Shown: positions 52,030 to 60,702 of the stretch, piece after piece | Layout: every line of letters begins with the position of its first letter | Numbering within the stretch: position 1 is the first letter of the stretch | NCBI RefSeq assembly: GCF_007994075.1 | Contig: NZ_VIWU01000001.1 | Location: forward strand, 3,782,001-3,846,000 | Source of the DNA: Pseudonocardia hierapolitana | GTDB taxonomy: Bacteria; Actinomycetota; Actinomycetes; Mycobacteriales; Pseudonocardiaceae | Direction: 5' to 3' | DNA: 64,000 bases | The notes under the pieces: generated by a model | What the model was told of the DNA's origin: nothing | Databases searched by the model: none | What the model saw: only the letters and a program-made list of their open reading frames with translations | Program-made: the position numbers and the translations under genes

Positions 52030-53028
52030 ATGACGAACGTTCGCTGGGGAGTGGTGGGTCCGGGCCGTATCGCGGCCAAGGTCGTGCGCGACTTCGTGCA
52101 CATGCCCGACGCCGAGGTGGTCGCGGTGGCGTCGCGGTCCGCCGAGCGCGCGCTGGCGTTCGCCGACGCCAACGGGATCGAGCGAGCACACGACTCCTAC
52201 CGCGCGATCGTGGACGACCCGGATGTGGACGCCCTCTACATCGCCACGCCGCACCCCCAGCACCGCGCCGTGGCGCTCGCGGCGCTCAAGGCGGGCAAGG
52301 CCCTGCTGGTCGAGAAGGCATTCACGGTCACCCCGGCTGCCACCCGGGAGATCGCGGCGGCGGCGGCCGACGCCGGCGTGTTCGTGATGGAGGCGATGTG
52401 GACCCGCTTCCAGCCCGCGATCGTGCGGCTGCGCGAGCTGCTCGCGGACGGCGCGATCGGCGAGGTCCGCGGCGTGCAGGGCGAGCTCGGGGTGAACGCA
52501 CCCACCGACCCCCACGACCGGTTCTACAACCCGGCGGTCGGCGGCGGCGCCCTGTTCGACCTCACGGTCTACCCGGTCTCGTTCGCGCAGATGGTGCTCG
52601 GGACGCCGGACAGCGTGGCGGCGCACGGCGTCCTCGCGCCGTCCGGCGTGGACATCGAGGAAGCCGTGCTGCTCGGCTGGTCCGACGGGCGCACCGCGTC
52701 GCTGTTCACGTCGCTGCGCTGCGCCACGCCGGGGCAGATGCGGGTGTTCGGCACCGACGGCTGGATCGACGTCCTGCCCCGGTTCCACCACCCCGACACG
52801 ATCGTGCTCCACCGCACCGGCCGCGAACCCGAGGAGATCACGCGCCCGCACACCGGTGGCGGGTACGTGCACGAGCTGCGCGAGGTCACCGACGGCGTGC
52901 TCGCCGGGCGGACGGAGAGCGCGGTGATGCCACTGGCCGACACGATCGCCGTGCAGGACGTGCTCGGCGCGGTGGCCGACCAGCTCGGCATGCAGCCCCA
53001 GGAGGGTCCGGTCGAGCTGGACGGTTGA
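52030..53028 (+). CDS. Gfo/Idh/MocA-family oxidoreductase
   Basis: A 332-residue NAD(P)-dependent dehydrogenase. The ATG at 52030 follows GTGAGG by 9 nt; an ATG at 52021 is possible but crowds the ribosome site. The Rossmann motif is GVVGPGRIAAKVVRDF (GxGxxA), and the EKAFTVTPAATRE segment holds the conserved EK(P/A) lysine. GGGALFDLTVYPVSFAQMVLG resembles trans-1,2-dihydrobenzene-1,2-diol or xylose dehydrogenases. The probable reaction is oxidation of a sugar or diol; the substrate is unknown. Confidence 0.88.
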   Translation: MTNVRWGVVGPGRIAAKVVRDFVHMPDAEVVAVASRSAERALAFADANGIERAHDSYRAIVDDPDVDALYIATPHPQHRAVALAALKAGKALLVEKAFTVTPAATREIAAAAADAGVFVMEAMWTRFQPAIVRLRELLADGAIGEVRGVQGELGVNAPTDPHDRFYNPAVGGGALFDLTVYPVSFAQMVLGTPDSVAAHGVLAPSGVDIEEAVLLGWSDGRTASLFTSLRCATPGQMRVFGTDGWIDVLPRFHHPDTIVLHRTGREPEEITRPHTGGGYVHELREVTDGVLAGRTESAVMPLADTIAVQDVLGAVADQLGMQPQEGPVELDG

Positions 53029-53031
53029 CGC

Positions 53032-53271
53032 TCAGGTCAGGCCACGCTCGCGCCAGTCGATCGCCTCGCAGGCGGCGACCACCGGCCACGCGATGACGGC
53101 GCCCGCCACCCAGACCGGACCGCCGGCGACCAGTGCGAGAGATCCGTGGGCGCGCAACGCGCGCAGATCCCGCCGTAATGCGGCGGTGACGTTGGGCCCG
53201 TCGAACCCGGCGAGCACGATCAGCAGGATCGCGCCGACGACGAGGTAGACCACGAGGAGCGGTGTCACCAT
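53032..53271 (-). CDS. Small two-helix membrane protein
   Basis: A 79-residue protein from an ATG at 53271 that overlaps the upstream stop codon (TGATG), so translation is coupled. It has two hydrophobic segments (LLVVYLVVGAILLIVLAG and GGPVWVAGAVIAWPVVAAC) joined by a basic loop (RRDLRALRAHG). No family is recognised. It is the last of an operon of very small genes. Confidence 0.65.
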   Translation of the reverse strand: MVTPLLVVYLVVGAILLIVLAGFDGPNVTAALRRDLRALRAHGSLALVAGGPVWVAGAVIAWPVVAACEAIDWRERGLT

Positions 53272-53525
53272 CAGCGGGTGGCCTCCATGCGGGCGGCGGC
53301 GGCCAGGATGGCGGCCGCCAGCGCGCGTGCGTCGTCCGGATCGTCCAGCGTGCGGCCGGGGATCACGAGGATCGCCCCGCCCAGCAGGTGGATCCCGCCC
53401 GGCCACGTCTGCCTGTGGGGGGCCCGCTCGGCCTGCCCGGCAGGCCGGATCGGCTCCGGTAGCTCGACGATCGCGCGCACCGGCTCGTGGGTGCGCTGGT
53501 CGCCCGGCCTGCGCAGCGGGGTCAC
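53271..53525 (-). CDS. Small hypothetical protein
   Basis: An 84-residue ORF from a GTG that overlaps the upstream stop (GTGA). It ends LPEPIRPAGQ...GGIHLLGGAILVIPGRTLDD...ALAAAILAAAARMEATR. Its frame stays open upstream to an ATG at 53792, which also overlaps a stop, so a 173-residue version is possible. Third-base composition favours the other frame between 53522 and 53701. Function unknown. Confidence 0.5.
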   Translation of the reverse strand: MTPLRRPGDQRTHEPVRAIVELPEPIRPAGQAERAPHRQTWPGGIHLLGGAILVIPGRTLDDPDDARALAAAILAAAARMEATR

Positions 53526-53701
53526 GCGGCTTCCCCTGGCAGCTCCACCGAGCAGGGACCGCAGCAGGCCGCGCCTGCGGGGACCGGGGTGAGGGGTGCC
53601 GCGCGGGGGGAGAGCGCGGCACCCCTCGGTCTTCCGATCCAGCCGGTCACCGCGTCCGCCGCCCGGCGCAGCTGGTGGCTGAGGCGGATCGGGAAACGCA
53701 T
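53522..53701 (-). CDS. Small cysteine-containing hypothetical protein
   Basis: A 59-residue ORF from an ATG (MRFPIRLSHQLRRAADAVTG), ending with a CCGPC motif and VELPGEAA. Its codons almost all end in G or C, unlike the alternative frame over the same stretch, which supports it as the coding frame. It overlaps the next gene by 4 bp. No family is known to me. Confidence 0.45.
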   Translation of the reverse strand: MRFPIRLSHQLRRAADAVTGWIGRPRGAALSPRAAPLTPVPAGAACCGPCSVELPGEAA

Positions 53702-53791
53702 CGGGACTCCGGTCGGGATCGGGGTGCTCGGCCTTCGCCCGGCCGCCCTGCACGGTGCGGAACGGTCGGTCGGGCGGGCGGCGCGTGGCCA

Positions 53792-54103
53792 TCACGCGGC
53801 GCGGCCGACGTCGGTGTGCCCTGCGGGCGCGGCGGAGAGGCTGGTGAGGATCTGGCGCACGATCGCGCGCCGGTCGTCCTCCTGCCCACACGTCTCCCAG
53901 TCGATCAGGGCGGTGATCCGGGCGACGAGATCCTCGTCGCCCGGATCCACCGGCCCTGGACCGGGGAAGCGGACGATGCGGTAGCCCCTGGTGTCCAGCC
54001 ACGACGCGATGTGGGCGGGAGCCTGTGTGGCCGGGGCCTTGTTCGTGCCGTTGGCAAGGAAGTAGTCGGTCATCGCGCTACTCAGCAGTGCCGCGGTGTT
54101 CAC
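53792..54103 (-). CDS. Hypothetical protein, first gene of a small-gene operon
   Basis: A 103-residue soluble protein from a GTG at 54103; an internal ATG at 54073 is an alternative start. It contains APAHIASWLDTRGYRIVRFPGPG and DEDLVARITALIDWETCGQE. It has no ribosome site of note and no recognised domain. Its stop is overlapped by an ATG (TGATG). Confidence 0.55.
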   Translation of the reverse strand: MNTAALLSSAMTDYFLANGTNKAPATQAPAHIASWLDTRGYRIVRFPGPGPVDPGDEDLVARITALIDWETCGQEDDRRAIVRQILTSLSAAPAGHTDVGRAA

Positions 54104-54252
54104 GATTTACAGAATGACGGCCGAGGCGGCAGCCGTCGTCAGGGCTCGCGGCCATCTCCGGTACCGGCTGGCAGGAAGCCTCTGCTCGCGGCGACCCTCA
54201 CCTTCCCGCTACCTTCAATGTGCACGGGTGGCGCCGCTGCAATCCTGATCGC

Positions 54253-54621
54253 GTGGGGCGGTGCATGATCGTGGACGACAACGAGCGATTCCTCGCGGTC
54301 GCCCGGGATCGCCTCGCGCGCGACGGCATGGACGTCGTGGGCATGGCCACGACGCAGAAGGAGGCCCTCCGGCTGGCGGAGGAGCTGCACCCGGACGTCG
54401 TACTCGTCGACATCAGCCTCGGCGCCGAGAGCGGCTTCGAGGTCACCCGCCGCCTAGTGGCGGACTTCCCGGACCTCGAGGCTCGCGTCGTCCTCATCTC
54501 CACCCGCGACCAGGACGACTTCGCCGATCTGATCGCGGCGAGCCCCGCCGCAGGCTTCCTGCCGAAGAACCTCATCTCCGGACGCGCGGTGTACGACCTC
54601 GTGGGCGTCGGCGACCGCTGA
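54253..54621 (+). CDS. Stand-alone response-regulator receiver domain
   Basis: A 122-residue single receiver domain. The acidic pair is in MIVDDNERF, the phospho-acceptor Asp in PDVVLVDISLG and the conserved Lys in GFLPKNLI. No output domain follows, so it would act by protein contact or phosphotransfer, as in other single-domain regulators. The start is uncertain: GTG 54253 is chosen, with ATG 54265 and GTG 54220 as options. It converges with a LuxR-type response regulator, and no histidine kinase is adjacent. Confidence 0.75.
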   Translation: MGRCMIVDDNERFLAVARDRLARDGMDVVGMATTQKEALRLAEELHPDVVLVDISLGAESGFEVTRRLVADFPDLEARVVLISTRDQDDFADLIAASPAAGFLPKNLISGRAVYDLVGVGDR

Positions 54622-54639
54622 GCGTCGCTGACCCGGTGG

Positions 54640-55293
54640 TCAGCGCTGCTCCAGGAACGTGAGCACCGCGAGCACGCGGCGGTGGTCGTCATCGGTGTCG
54701 GGCAGGCCCAGCTTCGTGAGGATGCTGCGCACGTGTTTCTCGACGGTGCCCTCCGTGATCCACAACCGGCGGGCGATCCCGGCGTTGGACCGGCCCTCGG
54801 CCATGAGCGTGAGCACGTCGCGCTCCCGCTCGCTGACCACTGCGAGGGGATCGTTGCGCTTGCGCGCGCTGACGAGCTCCTGCACGAGCGCCGGGTCGAC
54901 GACCGAACCGCCCCTTGCGATCCGCTCGAGCGTTTCGATGAACTCGGCCACGTCGCTGACCCGGCTCTTGAGCAGGTAGCCGATCCCACGGCCGCTGGCC
55001 AGCAGCTCCATGGCGTGATCGACCTCGGCGTGGGCGGAGAGGACCAGGATGCCCATGTCCGGCCGGTCCCGGCGGATCTCCTTGGCCGCGTCGAGCCCCT
55101 CCGTGGTGTGTGCCGGCGGCATCCTGATGTCGACGATCACCAGGTCGGGCTCGGTGTCTCGCACCAGCTCCAGGAGCCGCGACGCGTCGCCGGCCTGCCC
55201 GACCACCTCGAACCCGCTCCGATCGAGCAGGCTGGCCAGTCCTTCCCGGAGCAGGACGTCGTCATCGGCAACGACAACCCGCACCGCGGTCAT
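54640..55293 (-). CDS. NarL/LuxR-family response regulator
   Basis: A 217-residue regulator from an ATG. The receiver domain has ADDDVLLREGL, the phospho-Asp in PDLVIVDIRMPP and Lys in GYLLKSRV. The C-terminal LuxR helix-turn-helix is SERERDVLTLMAEGRSNAGIARRLWITEGTVEKHVRSILTKL. Its cognate kinase is not in the window, which is unusual for this class and implies an orphan or a distantly encoded partner. Confidence 0.9.
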   Translation of the reverse strand: MTAVRVVVADDDVLLREGLASLLDRSGFEVVGQAGDASRLLELVRDTEPDLVIVDIRMPPAHTTEGLDAAKEIRRDRPDMGILVLSAHAEVDHAMELLASGRGIGYLLKSRVSDVAEFIETLERIARGGSVVDPALVQELVSARKRNDPLAVVSERERDVLTLMAEGRSNAGIARRLWITEGTVEKHVRSILTKLGLPDTDDDHRRVLAVLTFLEQR

Positions 55294-55377
55294 GCCGCGA
55301 TTATCGGCGCCCGGGACGACGCTGCCCACACTGAGGCCGGGCTGTGTCCGTTTGCCGATCCTCCACTCGTCCGTCCG

Positions 55378-56634
55378 CTACACGACGGCCGGTGCCGCGT
55401 GCTCCCGCCGCGCGACGAGCGCGGTGAGCGCCGCGGCCACGAGGCAGGCCACCGCCCCCAGCGCGAGGCCGGCCCGCCCGCCGAAGTGCTGGCTGACGTA
55501 GCCCGCGATCGGGCCGCCGATGGGCGTCGAGCCGAGGAACGCCACGGCCCACAACGCCATGACGCGCCCCCGCATGTGGGGAGCCGAGGTCAGCTGGAGG
55601 GTGCTGTTGCCCGTCGACTGGAAGGCCACGCTCGCGGCGCCCACGAGTCCCATCCCGAGCAGCGCGAAACCCAGGGTGGGAGCGAGCGCGGTGGCGAGCA
55701 TCGCCAGGCCGAACGCGCATGCCGAGGCGGCGAGCGACCACAGCCCGGTACGGCCCCACGCGGCCATGCACAGGCCGCCGATCACCGCGCCGACGCCCAT
55801 GGCCGCCGTCAGGAAGCCGTAGGTGCTGGCGTCGCCCGCGAACGTCTCGCTGGCCACGATCGGGAGCACCACCTGGAACTCGAAGGCGAGGCACCCGATC
55901 AGCGCCATGGTCAGCAGCGGCACCGCGAGTGCCGGTGTGCGACGGACGTAGTCGAAACCTTCGCGCAGCTGGCCGGGCGCGCGGGGAGCGGGTGTCGTCG
56001 GGGTGAGGGCGGGGACGTCGAGCCGCAGCAGGGAGCCGATGACCGCGGCGAAGCTGGCCGCGTTGAGCAGGAAGCAGACGGCCATGCCGCCGGTGGCGAT
56101 CACGATGCCCGCGAGTGCCGGTCCGACCGCGCGGGCGACGTTCACGAGCACGGAGTTGAGGCTGACCGCGTTGCGCAGGTTGTCCGGGCCCACCAGCTCG
56201 AGCACGAACGTCTGGCGCGCGGGGTTCTCGAGGCTGCTGACCGTGCCGAGCACGAACGCGAGCAGGTAGACGTGCCACAGCTGGACGGTGCCCGTGGCGG
56301 TCAGGACGCCGAGGACCATCGCCTGCGCGCCCATGAGGACCAGCAGGCCGATCATCAGCCTGCGCTTGTCGAGCCGGTCGACGACCACACCGGCGTACGG
56401 GCCGAACAGCAGGATGGGCAGCGTCTGCAGGGCGACCACCAGGCCCACGGCGGTGGCCGACCCGGTGAGCTGCAGGACCAGCCAGGACTGGGCGATCGTC
56501 TGCATCCAGGTGCCCGCCATCGAGACGGCCTGGCCTGTGATGAACCGGCGGTAGTTCGGGGTGGAGAGGGATGCGAACGTCTGGCGACGCAGTGCGTCCA
56601 GGGGGGCGAGCGCACGCTCGCCGATCACTGCCAT
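55378..56634 (-). CDS. MFS transporter (EntS/DHA3-like)
   Basis: A 418-residue 12-helix transporter. The ATG at 56634 follows GGAGG by 6 nt. The sequence FRRFI-like start (YRRFITGQAVSMAGTWMQTIAQSW), GPYAGVVVDRLDKRRLMI and ENPARQTFVLELVGPDNLRN identify the DHA3 group that includes enterobactin- and macrolide-efflux proteins. It probably exports a siderophore or drug. The promoter region contains a 30-bp palindrome at 56644-56673, shared with the divergent PNPOx-like gene. Confidence 0.9.
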   Translation of the reverse strand: MAVIGERALAPLDALRRQTFASLSTPNYRRFITGQAVSMAGTWMQTIAQSWLVLQLTGSATAVGLVVALQTLPILLFGPYAGVVVDRLDKRRLMIGLLVLMGAQAMVLGVLTATGTVQLWHVYLLAFVLGTVSSLENPARQTFVLELVGPDNLRNAVSLNSVLVNVARAVGPALAGIVIATGGMAVCFLLNAASFAAVIGSLLRLDVPALTPTTPAPRAPGQLREGFDYVRRTPALAVPLLTMALIGCLAFEFQVVLPIVASETFAGDASTYGFLTAAMGVGAVIGGLCMAAWGRTGLWSLAASACAFGLAMLATALAPTLGFALLGMGLVGAASVAFQSTGNSTLQLTSAPHMRGRVMALWAVAFLGSTPIGGPIAGYVSQHFGGRAGLALGAVACLVAAALTALVARREHAAPAVV

Positions 56635-56643
56635 GTGACCTCC

Positions 56644-56673
56644 GTATAGTTGCTTGCCAATAGGCAACTATAC
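56644..56673. promoter_or_regulatory. 30-bp palindromic operator between MFS and PNPOx-like genes
   Basis: The arms GTATAGTTGC and GCAACTATAC are perfectly complementary and separated by TTGCCAATAG. An inner TTGCC/GGCAA pair adds symmetry. It lies 10 bp upstream of the MFS start and in the divergent intergenic region, as expected for a MarR-like or TetR-like operator. No regulator gene of those families is adjacent. Confidence 0.7.
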
Positions 56674-56728
56674 GCTCCTCCGGCGGCGTCTGCGGTCGAT
56701 GGGAGCCTCCGCCGTTCGTCGAAAGTTC

Positions 56729-57226
56729 ATGAACCTTCCCCAGGGCGATCTGCGCCTGCTCGATTCCGCCCCGGCGCGCGACCTGTTGAACTCGTCCATT
56801 CCGGCCCGCCTTGCCTTCGTCTGGACCGACGGCACGCCGCGGGTGATCCCGACCTGGTTCGTCTGGACCGGGGAGGAGATCGTGATGTGCACGTTCCTGG
56901 CCGGTCCCGGGATCCGTCATCCGGCTCGCCGGGTCGAGGTGCTGCGTGAGAACCCGGACGTCGCGATCACGATCGACACCGACGACGCTGTGCCGCACGC
57001 GCTGCTGATCCGGGGCCGCGCGGTCGTGACGGAGGTCGACGGCCTGACCCCGGAGCACCTCGCCGCGGCACGGCGGTACCTCGGGGAGGAGGCGTCCGCG
57101 TCGTTCGTCGCGGCGGCGCAGGACCCCGGGACCCGGACCGCACGGATCGGGGTCCGTCCGACCTGGGTCGGCCTGATCGACTTCGAGACCCGGCTACCCG
57201 GTCCTCGCGGCGGCGTCCTGGGCTGA
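56729..57226 (+). CDS. PNPOx-like split-barrel (F420/FMN-binding) protein
   Basis: A 165-residue protein from an ATG (MNLPQGDLRLLDSAPARDLL). It has the pyridoxamine-phosphate-oxidase-like barrel of actinobacterial F420- or FMN-binding proteins: PARLAFVWTDGTPRVIPTWFVWTGEEIVMCTFLAG, then NPDVAITIDTDD and LLIRGRAVV. The reaction is unknown. It is divergent from the MFS gene across the 30-bp palindrome and is probably coregulated. Its 3' end overlaps the convergent LacI gene by 33 bp. Confidence 0.82.
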   Translation: MNLPQGDLRLLDSAPARDLLNSSIPARLAFVWTDGTPRVIPTWFVWTGEEIVMCTFLAGPGIRHPARRVEVLRENPDVAITIDTDDAVPHALLIRGRAVVTEVDGLTPEHLAAARRYLGEEASASFVAAAQDPGTRTARIGVRPTWVGLIDFETRLPGPRGGVLG

Positions 57227-58234
57227 TCGTGGGGCCGGCCCGGTGCTGCCGCGGACGACCAGGTGGGTCGCCAGCTCCACGCGCGGCGGCGGACCGGGCA
57301 TCTGGTCGCCCGCGTCGAGCAGGAGCCGGACCGCTTCGGCCGCCATCCGGGCCAGCGGTTGGCGCACCGTGGTGAGCGGGGGGGTCGTCAGCTCGCTGAA
57401 CGAGATGTCGTCGAAGCCCACGACGCTGATGTCCTCCGGGATGCGCAGTCCTCGTTCCGCCGCCTCCTGGTAGACGCCGAGCGCCTGCATGTCGGAGCAC
57501 GCGAAGACGGCGGTCGGTGGGTCGGGCAGGTCGAGCACCGTGCGGGCGCCTTCCCGGCCGCCGCTCGTGCAGAAGTCGGTGAACTGCACGAGCCGCTCGT
57601 CCGCGGCGATGCCGGCCCGGCCGAGCGCGGCGCGGTAGCCCTCCACACGTTCCTGGCTGCAGACCAGCTGCGGGGGTCCGGAGAGCACGGCGATCCGGCG
57701 GTGGCCGAGCGAGACGAGGTGCTCGACCGCCGAGAGGCCGCCAGCCCAGTTCGTGGCGCCGACCGTGGCGAACGACGGGTCGCTGCCGCCGACGGGGTCG
57801 AGCAGCACCACCGGCGTGTGCAGGGCCGCGAGCTGCTCGACCGCCTCCGGCGCCGCCTCGCTGACCACCAGCACGAGGCCGTCGGAGCGGCGGGTGGCCA
57901 GCCGGTCCAGCCACCGCCGGTCGCCGGCCGGAGCCCTCCCTGTGGTGGTGAGGACGATCTGGCTGCCGACCTTGTGGGCCTCGGCCTCCGCGCCGCGCAA
58001 CACGTCGACGACCCACGGGGAGTCGAGGCCGGGCACGGCCATGTCGATCAGGCCGACCGGACGTTGCGCTCCGGAGGCGCGCCGCTGGTACCCGCGGTCG
58101 GCCATGATCTGCTGCACCCGCCTGCGCGTGGACTCCGAGACATCGGCCCGGCCGTTGAGGACCTTCGACACAGTGGGCACCGACACGCCGGCAGTAGCGG
58201 CGATCTCGGCGATCGTCACGCGATGGCTGGGCAT
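57194..58234 (-). CDS. LacI-family sugar-responsive repressor
   Basis: A 346-residue LacI regulator from an ATG preceded by GGGAGGA. The N-terminal helix-turn-helix and hinge are canonical (VTIAEIAATAGVSVPTVSKVLNG...), followed by a periplasmic-binding-protein-like sensor (RPVGLIDMAVPGLDSPWVVDVLRGAE). It is divergent from the GH3 glycosidase gene, and a palindromic GAAA-C-TTTC site lies before that gene, so it probably controls it in response to a released sugar. Confidence 0.92.
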   Translation of the reverse strand: MPSHRVTIAEIAATAGVSVPTVSKVLNGRADVSESTRRRVQQIMADRGYQRRASGAQRPVGLIDMAVPGLDSPWVVDVLRGAEAEAHKVGSQIVLTTTGRAPAGDRRWLDRLATRRSDGLVLVVSEAAPEAVEQLAALHTPVVLLDPVGGSDPSFATVGATNWAGGLSAVEHLVSLGHRRIAVLSGPPQLVCSQERVEGYRAALGRAGIAADERLVQFTDFCTSGGREGARTVLDLPDPPTAVFACSDMQALGVYQEAAERGLRIPEDISVVGFDDISFSELTTPPLTTVRQPLARMAAEAVRLLLDAGDQMPGPPPRVELATHLVVRGSTGPAPRSAQDAAARTG

Positions 58235-58302
58235 GACGTTCCTCCCCATGGCTTGACGCGGAGCGGGGCCGAACCTACCGTCAGCGCGGCAAATCGCAAG
58301 TG

Positions 58303-58317
58303 TCGGAAACTTTCGGA
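58303..58317. promoter_or_regulatory. Probable LacI-family operator
   Basis: TCGGAAACTTTCGGA is an imperfect 15-bp palindrome centred on C58310, of the type bound by actinobacterial cellobiose/xylose LacI regulators. It lies 17 bp upstream of the GH3 start and within the region divergent from the LacI gene. Confidence 0.6.
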
Positions 58318-58333
58318 CCCGAGGAAGGTGTCC

Positions 58334-60634
58334 ATGAGCACCGAGGCGTCCACCCGTGCGTCGTCCCGGGTCGGCGAGCTCATCGCCGGGATGACCCTCG
58401 AGGAGAAGCTCGCCCAGCTGGTCGGGCTCTGGGAGGGCCGCGGGGGGACCGGAGAGGGCGGCGACGTCGCCCCGATGCAGGACGCGATGCAGGCCGACGA
58501 CACCGGTTTCGAGGCGTTCGCGGCCCACGGCCTCGGCCAGCTCACCCGCCCGTTCGGCACGGCCCCCGTCGACCCGGTCGAAGGGGCGCTGGCCCTGGCC
58601 GCCAAGCAGCGCTGGCTCGTCGAGCACACCCGGCTCGGGATCCCCGCACTCGTGCACGAGGAGTGCCTCACCGGGCTCGCCGCGTGGAAGGCGACCACGT
58701 TCCCCGCGCCGCTGTCCTGGGGTGCGAGCTTCGACCCCGCGCTCGTCGAGCAGATGGGTGCGGCGATCGGCGCGTCCATGCGCAGCCTCGGCGTGCACCA
58801 GGGGCTCGCCCCCGTGCTGGACGTCGTGCGCGACGCGCGTTGGGGCCGCGTGGAGGAGTGCATCTCCGAGGACCCCTACGTCGTCGGCACGATCGCCACG
58901 GCCTACGTGCGCGGCGTGCAGTCCACAGGCGTGATCGCCACGCTCAAGCACTTCGTGGGTTACTCGGCCTCGCGGGCGGGCCGCAACCTCGCCCCGGTGC
59001 ACGCCGGGCCGCGGGAGGTGGCCGACGTCCTGCTGCCGCCGTTCGAGATGGCGGTGCTCGACGGGGGCGTCGACTCGGTCATGAACTCCTACGCGGAGGT
59101 CGACGGGCTGCCGGCGGCCGCAGACGCCGACCTGCTCACGGGTGTCCTGCGGGATCGGTGGGGGTTCACCGGCACCGTGGTCGCCGACTACTTCGCCGTC
59201 GCGTTCCTGCACACCCTGCACAAGGTCGCCACGGACCTCGGCGACGCCGCCGCGCAGGCGATCGCCGCCGGCATCGACGTGGAGCTGCCGACCGGCAACG
59301 CGTACCTGCAACCCCTGACCGACCGGGTGCGGTCCGGGGAGCTGCCGGAGTCCGTCGTCGACCGGGCGCTGGAGCGGGTGCTGCGCCAGAAGGCGCGGCT
59401 GGGCCTGCTCGACCGGCAACCCGAGGACTACGCCGACGTGGGCGCCATCGACCTCGACCCGCCCGAGCACCGGGCCCTGGCGGCCCGGCTGGCCGAGGAG
59501 TCGGTGGTGCTGCTGTCCAACGACGGCACCCTGCCGCTCGCGGCGCCGTCCCGGGTGGCCGTCGTCGGTCCGAACGCAGATGACACCGCGGCGCTCTTCG
59601 GCTGCTACAGCTTCCTCAACCACGTGCTCTCCCTGCACGAGGGCGTCGAGCCGGGCCTGGAGATCGCGAGCGTGCTGGAGGCGCTGCGCGCCGAGCTGCC
59701 CGCCGCCGCGATCACCCATGCCAGGGGCGCGGACGTCGACACCGACGACACCAGCGGCTTCGCCGAGGCGGTCGCTGCGGCGCGGGACGCCGAGCTGTGC
59801 GTCGCGGTCGTCGGCGACCGTGCCGGCCTCTTCGGCCGGGGTACTTCCGGCGAGGGTTGCGACGCCGACTCGCTCGACCTGCCCGGTGTGCAGCGCCTGC
59901 TCGTCGAGGAGCTGCTGGAGACCGGCACCCCGGTGGTGCTGGTGCTCCTCACCGGCCGCCCCTACGCCGTGGACTGGGCCCTCGACCGGTGTGCCGCGGT
60001 CGTGCAGGCGTTCTTCCCCGGCCAGGAGGGCGCCGCCACCGTGGCCGGTGTGCTCTCTGGGCGGATCAACCCGTCGGGTCGGCTGCCTGTGAGCATGCCG
60101 CGCTCCGTCGGGGCCCAGCCCTACAGCTACCTGCACCCGCCGCTGGGCGGGGCGAGCTCGGTGAGCAACCTCGACACCGCCCCGGTCCGCCCCTTCGGGC
60201 ACGGGCTGTCCTACACGACGTTCACCCACACCGACCTGCGGATCGCCGCGTCACAGGTGCCCACCGACGGCGCGATCGTCGTGAGCTGCCGGGTGACGAA
60301 CACCGGCGACCGCGCGGGTGCCGACGTCGTGCAGCTCTACGCCACCGACGTCGTCGCCTCCGTGACCCGCCCGGTGGCGCAGCTGCTCGGCTACGCCCGG
60401 GTGCACCTGGAGCCGGGCCAGAGCGCCGACGTCGAGCTCGACGTGCCGACGCACCGGCTGGCCTTCACCGACCGGCGCATGGTGCGGGTGGTCGAGCCGG
60501 GCGCCGTGCGCCTGTTCGTCGGGCGCAGCTGCGCCGAGCAGGTGCTCACGGGCGAGGTGGAACTGACGGGCCCGGTGCACGAGATCTCGACGGCGGACCG
60601 GCGGGTGGTGGGGGTGCGGGTCACGCCGGCCTGA
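58334..60634 (+). CDS. Glycoside hydrolase family 3 (beta-glucosidase/xylosidase)
   Basis: A 766-residue GH3 enzyme from an ATG with GAGGAAGG upstream. The N-terminal TIM-barrel domain includes RLGIPALVHEECLTG, WGASFDPALVEQMG and ATLKHFVGYS. The nucleophile Asp is in GTVVADYFAV (about residue 286). The alpha/beta sandwich domain follows, and a C-terminal fibronectin-III-like domain starts near NTGDRAGADVVQLY. No signal peptide is seen, so it probably acts inside the cell on imported oligosaccharides. It is regulated by the divergent LacI gene. Beta-glucosidase versus beta-xylosidase cannot be decided. Confidence 0.92.
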   Translation: MSTEASTRASSRVGELIAGMTLEEKLAQLVGLWEGRGGTGEGGDVAPMQDAMQADDTGFEAFAAHGLGQLTRPFGTAPVDPVEGALALAAKQRWLVEHTRLGIPALVHEECLTGLAAWKATTFPAPLSWGASFDPALVEQMGAAIGASMRSLGVHQGLAPVLDVVRDARWGRVEECISEDPYVVGTIATAYVRGVQSTGVIATLKHFVGYSASRAGRNLAPVHAGPREVADVLLPPFEMAVLDGGVDSVMNSYAEVDGLPAAADADLLTGVLRDRWGFTGTVVADYFAVAFLHTLHKVATDLGDAAAQAIAAGIDVELPTGNAYLQPLTDRVRSGELPESVVDRALERVLRQKARLGLLDRQPEDYADVGAIDLDPPEHRALAARLAEESVVLLSNDGTLPLAAPSRVAVVGPNADDTAALFGCYSFLNHVLSLHEGVEPGLEIASVLEALRAELPAAAITHARGADVDTDDTSGFAEAVAAARDAELCVAVVGDRAGLFGRGTSGEGCDADSLDLPGVQRLLVEELLETGTPVVLVLLTGRPYAVDWALDRCAAVVQAFFPGQEGAATVAGVLSGRINPSGRLPVSMPRSVGAQPYSYLHPPLGGASSVSNLDTAPVRPFGHGLSYTTFTHTDLRIAASQVPTDGAIVVSCRVTNTGDRAGADVVQLYATDVVASVTRPVAQLLGYARVHLEPGQSADVELDVPTHRLAFTDRRMVRVVEPGAVRLFVGRSCAEQVLTGEVELTGPVHEISTADRRVVGVRVTPA

Positions 60635-60702
60635 CCCAGGATCACCGGCGAACTCGCGTGGATCGTCGAGCTGATGATCATGCCTCGTCGGCGGGCCGAG
60701 AG

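Noticed and set aside
53271..53792. A single 173-residue gene instead of two small ones
   Set aside because: Possible, but third-base composition between 53522 and 53701 favours the other frame; kept as an alternative.
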